A stretch of 5,236 bases of DNA from Halobacteriales archaeon (GTDB taxonomy: Archaea > Thermoplasmatota > SW-10-69-26 > JACQPN01 > JAIVGT01): the NCBI GenBank assembly GCA_020201485.1, contig JAIVGT010000278.1, positions 1 through 5,236 on the forward strand, in the 5' to 3' direction. Numbering within the stretch: the stretch's first letter is position 1; each line of letters opens with the position of its first letter. Both the position numbers and the translations under genes were made by a program. Positions 1 through 4,784 of this stretch are shown one piece after another. Below the pieces are notes generated by a model that was not told the origin of the DNA, did not search any database, and saw only the letters and a list, made by a program, of their open reading frames with translations.

Positions 1-1441
1 CGTCAGCCTGCTCCTCCTGCCCCCCGCGGCGCACGCCCAGGACGCGGCCCCGGCGGACGACGGCGCGCGCGCCTCGCAGGTCGTGACGTTCTACGGCCAC
101 GTGTTCAGCGTCGGCCTCGACGACCCCATGCCGGCGAACACCTACCCGCCCGAGGGCGACCAGCTCTTCGCCTCCGGCTACGCCCCGGACAACTGCGGCG
201 TGCTCCCGGCGGAGGACCCGAGCGGCATCGCCGCCCCGGGCGGCACGAGCTGCGACACCGACCCGCTCGACAAGCGCGTGCTCTTCCTCACCGCCGGCCC
301 GGTGCAGATCCATCGCACGGAGGACTTCAACTACACCGCGCTGCACAACGAGCACGGCCGGGCCAAGGACGTGTACCTGGACACGACGAAGGACGTGCAC
401 GCCTGGTTCTACGCCGCTGCCGATTTCCACAGCTGGGGCCTGTTCTGCGGGGGCGGCATCGTCGTCGGCATCCCGCAGCCCGGCCCGGACGCGCCTTGCC
501 CCCTGCCGTTCTGGTCCTGGGACCCCGGCGTGATGCCGAACTTCGTCGTCGAGGGCACGCTGTACATGGCGGAGCTCGGCGATTACGGGCAGGGCGCGAG
601 CGACCCGCCGCCCATCCACGACGCGCTCATCGCCGGCAAGGCCAAGGCCATCGCGCACGGCGCGACCGAGCCCGTGCAGCTCCAGACCGGCCTGCCCGGC
701 TCGCCGAACTCGGTGGAGTTCGACGTGAACCTGGGCAAGCCGGCGATGGACGTCATCCCGAAGGACCAGGACGTGTTCCTCGTCCTGAGCTGGTACGAGG
801 CCGTGAACGGGCAGAAGATGAGCCTGGGCGGCGAGTTCGCGCCGAGCGTCAAGCCCTGGGCGGGCGAGCAGTTCCCCAACCGCTTCACGCTCCCGGTGAA
901 GAACCCGTTCGACGTCGAGCTCGTCATCCCGCAGTTCGTCCACGACAAGGTCCTCGTGCACGGCGTGCTCAGCTCCCCGTGGGGCAGCTACGACGTGGAC
1001 ACGAAGGGCGTGACCCTGGAGCTGCGCGACGGCAACGGGCAGTTCGTCCAGGCGCAGCACATCACGCGCAGCGGGGACTACAGCGTGGCGCACGGCGCGC
1101 ACTTCAAGCCCGTGAACCTGACGTGGGTCTGGGACTACAAGGCGGACGGCGCGCGCCCGGGCACGTACAAGGCGCTCGTCACCGGCTGCGACCTGGAGCA
1201 CATCTGCAGCGCGACCGAGGCCACGTTCACCATCAACCCCGACGGCAGCGCCGGCACGTACACCGTGGGCCGGAGCGGCCAGCTCACGGCGAGCCAGGGC
1301 CAGCTCAGCGCGCTCACCGGCGCGCCGCAGCCTGAGGGCGGTGTGCGCGTGGCTTCCCAGGACGCCAAGGCGACGCCGGGGGTCGAGGCGCTCGGGGTCC
1401 TGGCCGCGCTCGGCATCGCCCTGCTCGCGCGGCGGCGCTGA
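1..1441 (+). CDS. Secreted, C-terminally anchored surface protein, paralog A (5' end missing)
   Basis: The function is unknown. The reading frame is open from base 2, the first complete codon, so the gene starts left of the window. A GTG at 83 is in frame but should not be taken as the start, because it would delete the signal peptide. Residues coded by bases 2-37 read as the end of a Sec signal (VSLLLLPPAAHA, cleavage before QDA), matching paralog B. The mature part looks beta-rich. It has three Cys pairs (residues 38/57, 122/139 and 369/375, counting the GTG at 83 as residue 1), which are probably disulfides outside the cell. Conserved His are at 88, 91, 106, 116, 287, 293, 326, 337 and 340. 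The protein ends with a TPG motif, a hydrophobic span and RRR, like archaeal PGF-CTERM sorting tails. It lies 6 nt before paralog B, so the two are probably co-transcribed. Confidence is high that it is a real exported protein and low for any role. Confidence 0.9.
   Translation, partial: VSLLLLPPAAHAQDAAPADDGARASQVVTFYGHVFSVGLDDPMPANTYPPEGDQLFASGYAPDNCGVLPAEDPSGIAAPGGTSCDTDPLDKRVLFLTAGPVQIHRTEDFNYTALHNEHGRAKDVYLDTTKDVHAWFYAAADFHSWGLFCGGGIVVGIPQPGPDAPCPLPFWSWDPGVMPNFVVEGTLYMAELGDYGQGASDPPPIHDALIAGKAKAIAHGATEPVQLQTGLPGSPNSVEFDVNLGKPAMDVIPKDQDVFLVLSWYEAVNGQKMSLGGEFAPSVKPWAGEQFPNRFTLPVKNPFDVELVIPQFVHDKVLVHGVLSSPWGSYDVDTKGVTLELRDGNGQFVQAQHITRSGDYSVAHGAHFKPVNLTWVWDYKADGARPGTYKALVTGCDLEHICSATEATFTINPDGSAGTYTVGRSGQLTASQGQLSALTGAPQPEGGVRVASQDAKATPGVEALGVLAALGIALLARRR
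1065..1147 (+). repeat. Identical block 1, copy in paralog A
   Basis: These 83 bases are identical to 2535-2617 in paralog B, with a constant offset of 1470. They code for the stretch from the RSGDYS motif through AHGAH and the Trp-rich WVWDYKAD segment. Every synonymous position agrees, although flanking codons differ. This points to recent duplication or gene conversion between the two genes. Confidence 0.85.
1226..1332 (+). repeat. Near-identical block 2, copy in paralog A
   Basis: These 107 bases match 2696-2802 in paralog B with a single mismatch (A at 1256, G at 2726). They code for the last predicted strand and the linker in front of the C-terminal anchor. Inside the block, the 10-mer GGCCAGCTCA occurs at 1277-1286 and 1298-1307, 21 bases apart, giving a two-unit heptad (SGQLTAS, QGQLSAL). 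Confidence 0.85.
1373..1438 (+). other. PGF-CTERM-like sorting and anchor tail of paralog A
   Basis: The last 22 residues are Thr-Pro-Gly, a hydrophobic stretch of about 15 residues rich in Leu, Ala and Gly, and three terminal Arg. This tripartite layout is that of archaeosortase substrates (PGF-CTERM class), but here Val replaces the Phe of PGF. The tail probably holds the protein in the membrane, either permanently or until a sortase-like protease cuts at the Pro-Gly. The assignment rests on layout only; no profile was run. Confidence 0.65.
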
Positions 1442-1445
1442 GGGG
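1440..1445 (+). promoter_or_regulatory. Candidate ribosome binding site overlapping the stop of paralog A
   Basis: GAGGGG overlaps the TGA of paralog A and lies only 2 nt before the ATG at 1448, closer than the usual 5-9 nt. It may serve termination-reinitiation coupling. A second candidate, AGGT at 1490-1493, lies 8 nt before an in-frame GTG at 1502, which would give a shorter and more typical signal peptide. Confidence 0.4.
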
Positions 1446-1447
1446 CC

Positions 1448-2917
1448 ATGCGCCGCGCCTCCCACGGCAACCTTCTTGGCCACGCTGGCAGGTCGGGCGC
1501 CGTGCGCGCCGCGCTCGTCCTGGCGAGCCTCGTCCTCTCCTGCCTGCCCGCAGCGGCGCAGGATGCCGGCGCTGCGGAAGCGCGCGCCGGCCAGACCGTG
1601 ACGCTGTACGGGCATGTGTTCAGCGTCGGCCTGGATGCGCCCATGCCGGCGAACACGTTCGCGCCCGAGGGCGACAGCCTGTTCGCGGCGGCGTTCGGCA
1701 ACGACTACTGCGGCCTGCCCGGCTTCGACGACTGCGGCAAGGACCCGCTGAACAAGCGCGTGCTCTTCCTCACCGCCGGCCCGGTGCAGGTGCACAGCAG
1801 CGCGGACTTCAACTCCACGGAGGACTTCTACGGCAAGCTCCACAATGAGCACGGCCGGGCGAAGGACGTGCTCCTGGACACGACGAAGGACGTGCACGCC
1901 TGGTTCTACGTCGCCGCGGATTACCACTCCTGGGGCGCGGTGTGCCCGGGCGCGCCGGACGTGTCGTGCGTCGTGCCGGTGTGGCAGTGGGACCCGGGCG
2001 TGATGCCGAGCTTCGTCGTCGAGGCCACGCTGTACCTGGCGGAGCTCGGCGACTACGGGCAAGGGGCGAGCGAGCCGCCGCCCATCGCCGACGCGCTCAA
2101 CGCCGGCAAGGCGCAGGTCCTCGCGACGGGGAAGTCCGCTCCCGTCACGCTCCAGACCGGCCTGCCGGGCTCGCCGAACGCGATGGAGTTCGACGTCAAC
2201 CTGGGGAAGCTCGGGCTGGACGCCGTGCCGAAGGCCATGGACCTGTTCCTCGTGTACAGCTGGTACGAGGACGTGAACGGCCAGGCCGTCGGATTGAACG
2301 GGCAGCCCGCGCCGTCGGTGAAGCCGTGGTCGGGCGAAACGTTCCCGGTGCGCTTCACGCTGCCCGTGCGGAACCCGGTGGACGTGGAGCTGGTCATCCC
2401 GCAGTTCGTCCACGACAAGGTCCTGGTGCACGGCGTGCTCGGCTCGCCCTGGGGGAGCTACGACGTGGACGTGAAGGGCGTGCAGCTCGAGGTGCGCGAC
2501 CCCGACGGCCAGTTCGTGCACGCGCAGCACATCGCGCGCAGCGGGGACTACAGCGTGGCGCACGGCGCGCACTTCAAGCCCGTGAACCTGACGTGGGTCT
2601 GGGACTACAAGGCGGACCACGCGCGGCCCGGCACGTACAAGGTCGCGGTCACCGGCTGCGACCTGCAGCACCTGTGCGCGAGCACGGAGGCGAGCTTCAC
2701 CATCAACCCCGACGGCAGCGCCGGCGCGTACACCGTGGGCCGGAGCGGCCAGCTCACGGCGAGCCAGGGCCAGCTCAGCGCGCTCACCGGCGCGCCGCAG
2801 CCGGAAGGCACGCGCCTCGGCGTCGCGACGCAGGCAGAGCGCGCCACGCCCGGCCCCGGGCTCGGCCTCGCCGTCCTCGCCATCGCCGCCTGGGCCGTGC
2901 TGCGCCGACGCGCTTGA
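1448..2917 (+). CDS. Secreted, C-terminally anchored surface protein, paralog B
   Basis: This is a 489-residue protein of unknown function, a tandem paralog of the upstream gene. The N-terminus carries a Sec signal: basic residues, a hydrophobic core at about 20-33, and AAA before QDA with predicted cleavage after residue 37. The start may be GTG 1502 instead of ATG 1448. Cys pairs are at 88/96, 166/174 and 404/410. The first two enclose 7 residues each, against 18 and 16 in paralog A, while the third encloses 5 in both. Conserved His are at 132, 135, 150, 160, 322, 328, 361, 372 and 375. Residues 314-454 differ from paralog A at 17 of 141 positions without gaps; the N-terminal half is more divergent and has 5 extra residues near 118-131. 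A TPG, a hydrophobic span and RRRA end the protein. It probably forms an extracellular beta-sandwich anchored to the membrane. The ligand is unknown. Confidence 0.93.
   Translation: MRRASHGNLLGHAGRSGAVRAALVLASLVLSCLPAAAQDAGAAEARAGQTVTLYGHVFSVGLDAPMPANTFAPEGDSLFAAAFGNDYCGLPGFDDCGKDPLNKRVLFLTAGPVQVHSSADFNSTEDFYGKLHNEHGRAKDVLLDTTKDVHAWFYVAADYHSWGAVCPGAPDVSCVVPVWQWDPGVMPSFVVEATLYLAELGDYGQGASEPPPIADALNAGKAQVLATGKSAPVTLQTGLPGSPNAMEFDVNLGKLGLDAVPKAMDLFLVYSWYEDVNGQAVGLNGQPAPSVKPWSGETFPVRFTLPVRNPVDVELVIPQFVHDKVLVHGVLGSPWGSYDVDVKGVQLEVRDPDGQFVHAQHIARSGDYSVAHGAHFKPVNLTWVWDYKADHARPGTYKVAVTGCDLQHLCASTEASFTINPDGSAGAYTVGRSGQLTASQGQLSALTGAPQPEGTRLGVATQAERATPGPGLGLAVLAIAAWAVLRRRA
2535..2617 (+). repeat. Identical block 1, copy in paralog B
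   Basis: This is the second copy of the 83-base stretch at 1065-1147. It ends at the base before a run of clustered differences (GAC GGC in A against GAC CAC in B), so the edge of identity is sharp. Confidence 0.85.
2696..2802 (+). repeat. Near-identical block 2, copy in paralog B
   Basis: This is the second copy of the block at 1226-1332, with one mismatch at 2726. Past 2802 the two genes diverge quickly through the spacer and the anchor. Confidence 0.85.
2846..2914 (+). other. PGF-CTERM-like sorting and anchor tail of paralog B
   Basis: Thr-Pro-Gly-Pro-Gly opens the tail, followed by a hydrophobic span of about 14 residues including Trp, then three Arg and a final Ala. The layout matches paralog A, although the sequence has diverged. 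Conservation of form without conservation of sequence is typical of sorting and anchor tails. Confidence 0.65.
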
Positions 2918-2957
2918 GCACCGGAACGGCCAAGCCTGCGCCGCACATCGCGCCCGC

Positions 2958-3860
2958 GTGGCGAAGCGCCTGCCCGACGAAGCGGCCCTCGCCCTCGTGC
3001 AGGTCGTGTTCGGCTCGCTCGCCATCGCGGGCAAGGTCGCCATCCCGCAGGTGGGCAGCCTCGTCCTGGCCGCGGTGCGCATCGGGTGCGCCGCCATCAT
3101 CCTCGTGCTCCTCGAGCGCTGGCTCGTCGGCCACCGCATCGCGCGCAAGGACTGGCCTTTCGTGGCCGTGCTCAGCATGCTGGGCGTGGCGTTCAACCAG
3201 CTGTTCTTCCTCGTCGGCCTGGGCATGACGACGGCGGTCGAGGCCACGGTCATCATCACCACCATCCCGGTGTTCACCCTCGCCGTCGGATTGCTGTGGA
3301 AGCGGGAGGCGTGGAGCGCGCGCAAGGGCCTGGGCATGGCGGTCGCGTTCGCGGGCGTCGTGCTCCTCGTGGGCGCGAGCGCGCTGGAGTTCGGCAGCCG
3401 CACCTTCCTCGGCGACCTGCTCATCGCCTTGAACGCGCTGTGCTACTCCATCTACCTCGTCGCGTCGCGGCCGGTGCTGAAGCGCATCCCGCCCCTCACG
3501 CTCACCGCCGGCACGTTCGCCATCGCAGCCCTGCTCATGCTGCCGCTCGGGCTGTACGGGCTCGGCGAGGTCGCGCCGGGCAAGCCGGATGCGCTCGGCC
3601 TCGCGGCCATGGCGTACATCATCCTCGGGCCGACCGTGTTCACGTACTTCGCCGTGAGCTACGCCCTGGTGCGCATCCCGGCGAGCACCGTGGCCAGCTT
3701 CATCTACATCCAGCCGCTCGTCGGCGTGCTCCTGGGCGTGCTGTTCCTGCACGAGCCGCTCACCCCGCGCATCCTCGGCGCGGCCGGGCTCATCGTGGTC
3801 GGGGTCGCGTTGTGCACGCTGCAGCTGAAGCGCGTGCGGCGCATGGTGCCTGCCGCCTGA
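2958..3860 (+). CDS. EamA/DMT-superfamily membrane transporter
   Basis: This is a 300-residue integral membrane protein with the ten-helix, two-repeat layout of the drug/metabolite transporter superfamily. Hydrophobic segments lie at roughly 10-30, 35-53, 67-89, 92-114, 123-141, 151-170, 180-201, 212-234, 242-264 and 271-290. The second repeat carries the family signature: Ala-rich helix 9 with an IQPL Pro motif (251-254), then HEPLT (265-269) and a Gly-rich helix 10. The C-terminus is basic, as expected for a cytoplasmic tail. Family members export or import amino acids, nucleotides or other small metabolites; the substrate cannot be read from sequence. The start is a GTG without an obvious Shine-Dalgarno site. 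A later GTG at 2997 would cut into helix 1. It lies 40 nt after paralog B and may be transcribed with it, although a functional tie to surface proteins is not evident. Confidence 0.92.
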   Translation: MAKRLPDEAALALVQVVFGSLAIAGKVAIPQVGSLVLAAVRIGCAAIILVLLERWLVGHRIARKDWPFVAVLSMLGVAFNQLFFLVGLGMTTAVEATVIITTIPVFTLAVGLLWKREAWSARKGLGMAVAFAGVVLLVGASALEFGSRTFLGDLLIALNALCYSIYLVASRPVLKRIPPLTLTAGTFAIAALLMLPLGLYGLGEVAPGKPDALGLAAMAYIILGPTVFTYFAVSYALVRIPASTVASFIYIQPLVGVLLGVLFLHEPLTPRILGAAGLIVVGVALCTLQLKRVRRMVPAA

Positions 3861-3861
3861 A

Positions 3862-4647
3862 TCAACGCAATGCGTTGCGCGCCCGGACGAGTTCCTCGAC
3901 GAGCTTCGCGTCGACGCGTCCGTCGCGTTGGAGCGACGTGCCGACGATGAAGCCGTCCGCATCGCGGAACGAGCCGATGTTGCCGGCGGTGATGCCGCTC
4001 CCGACGAGGACCGGCTTGCGCGCGGTGCGCTTCGCGAGCGCGAGGTCGGCTGGCTCCGCCGCGCCGCCGGTCCGCGCGCCGGTCACGATGTGCGCGTCGC
4101 ACAGGTTGCGCTCGTTGTCGTGCAGCGCCTGCTCCAGGCTCGTCGGGTGCGATGCGTGCTTGACGTGCGCGTCCGTCAACGCCTCCACCTGCGCGCCGAG
4201 CCGCCTGCGCAGGTCGAGCGTCTCGCGCGCGCAGCCTTCGACGAGGCCCTGGTCGGTCCAGGCGGAGCCGCTCCACACGTTGCACCGGAAGAACCGCGCA
4301 TCGGCGGCGTGCGCGATGGCGAGCGCGGCGGGCGCGTCGTTGCGTAGCGCGTTCACGCCGACCGGCACGCGCACCGCGCCCACGACCTCGCGCGTCGCGA
4401 GCGCCAGCGCTGCGATGGTCTCGGGGCCGATGCGCTTCGCGAACGGCGCATCCCCGTAGTTCTCGACCATGACCGCGTCGCAGCCTCCGTCGGCGAGCGT
4501 GCCTGCCTCTTGGACGGCGAGGCGCACGACCCCGGCGAGCGGGAGCGCGCTGCGCACGCTGCCCGGCAGCGGTGCGAGGTGGACCATGCCGATGAGCGGT
4601 TTCCGCATCCCGTCGAGCACGCCCACCATGGCCGCGGTGCGCGTCAA
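3862..4647 (-). CDS. btpA: BtpA-family TIM-barrel protein
   Basis: This is a 261-residue cytoplasmic protein of the BtpA/SgcQ family. Family landmarks appear in order: KPLIGMVHLAPLPGS (16-30), the GGCDAVMVENYGDAPF stretch (54-69), VGVNALRND (97-104), RCNVWSG (121-127), TDQGLVEGC (131-139), DAHVKHA (159-165), AHIVTGARTGG (185-195), PVLVGSGIT (212-220) and DGFIVGTSLQRDGRVD (231-246). The last two resemble phosphate-binding loops of beta/alpha barrels. Cyanobacterial BtpA affects photosystem I stability; the archaeal and bacterial homologs are barrels whose reaction I cannot name. The start is chosen as TTG 4647 because GGAG lies 7 nt upstream. ATG at 4629 or 4608 is possible, the latter fitting the usual N-terminus of the family most closely. 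It converges on the transporter gene with one base between the stops and diverges from the AT-rich gene on its other side. Confidence 0.93.
   Translation of the reverse strand: MTRTAAMVGVLDGMRKPLIGMVHLAPLPGSVRSALPLAGVVRLAVQEAGTLADGGCDAVMVENYGDAPFAKRIGPETIAALALATREVVGAVRVPVGVNALRNDAPAALAIAHAADARFFRCNVWSGSAWTDQGLVEGCARETLDLRRRLGAQVEALTDAHVKHASHPTSLEQALHDNERNLCDAHIVTGARTGGAAEPADLALAKRTARKPVLVGSGITAGNIGSFRDADGFIVGTSLQRDGRVDAKLVEELVRARNALR
3863..3877. repeat. Perfect 15-bp palindrome at the convergent stop codons
   Basis: CAACGCA and TGCGTTG flank a single central A. The palindrome starts inside the btpA stop codon and covers its last codons (Asn-Ala-Leu-Arg), 3 nt after the transporter stop. As RNA it could fold with a 5-bp stem and a 5-nt loop on either strand. 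It could act as a bidirectional 3'-end signal, but no T-run follows it and the stem is short. Confidence 0.35.
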
Positions 4648-4654
4648 GCTGCCG

Positions 4655-4658
4655 CTCC
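4655..4658 (-). promoter_or_regulatory. Ribosome binding site of btpA
   Basis: GGAG on the - strand lies 7 nt before the TTG at 4647. It decides the start in favour of this TTG, because the internal ATG at 4629 has only a GC-rich stretch without a Shine-Dalgarno match in front. Confidence 0.5.
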
Positions 4659-4771
4659 GGGTCTAACTTCGCCGGATCGCCGGACGCATCCGCTCCATAA
4701 CGGCCTCTGTTGAACCCTTAATGCCTGCTTGCGACCAGAAGATACTAGACCAACACTAGTGATGTGCGGGC

Positions 4772-4777
4772 GGAGGG
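4772..4777 (+). promoter_or_regulatory. Ribosome binding site of the AT-rich secreted gene
   Basis: GGAGGG lies 7 nt before TTG 4785. The in-frame GTG at 4764 has no such site in front and would add seven mostly charged or polar residues to the signal peptide, so TTG is preferred. Confidence 0.7.
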
Positions 4778-4784
4778 CAAAGTC

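Larger units (their letters stand above)
4648..4784. promoter_or_regulatory. Divergent intergenic region between btpA and the AT-rich secreted gene
   Basis: These 137 bases separate two divergent starts, so they should hold both promoters. No strong archaeal BRE/TATA or bacterial -35/-10 pair can be named with confidence. AT-rich candidates on the + side are CTTAATG around 4717-4723 and GATACTAG at 4741-4748. ACTAG occurs at 4744-4748 and again at 4755-4759, 11 bp apart. GCCGGA is also repeated at 4671-4676 and 4679-4684. Base composition falls from high to moderate GC across this region. Confidence 0.5.

Noticed and set aside
583..948. A 121-codon antisense frame in paralog A with a twin of exactly the same length at 2053-2418 in paralog B
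   Set aside because: The two resemble each other only because they lie opposite conserved parts of the paralogs. They have no credible start context and follow from the codon bias of high-GC DNA.
1529..1546. Possible lipobox (VLSC) in the signal peptide of paralog B
   Set aside because: Leu at -2 is a poor fit, paralog A has no Cys there, and both share a clear AxA-QDA signal peptidase I site.
1942..3228. A long + strand frame across paralog B and into the transporter
   Set aside because: The translation is Arg/Ala/Gly/Pro-rich with no fold-like pattern, typical of an off-frame reading in high-GC DNA, and it spans two well-supported genes.
2784..3962. A long antisense frame opposite the transporter
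   Set aside because: The product is low-complexity Arg, Asp, Glu and His, with no recognisable domain. The sense strand encodes a clear ten-helix transporter.
3086..4459. A 457-codon + strand frame over the transporter and antisense to btpA
   Set aside because: The first part is a shifted reading of the transporter and the rest is the complement of btpA, whose family motifs are unmistakable.
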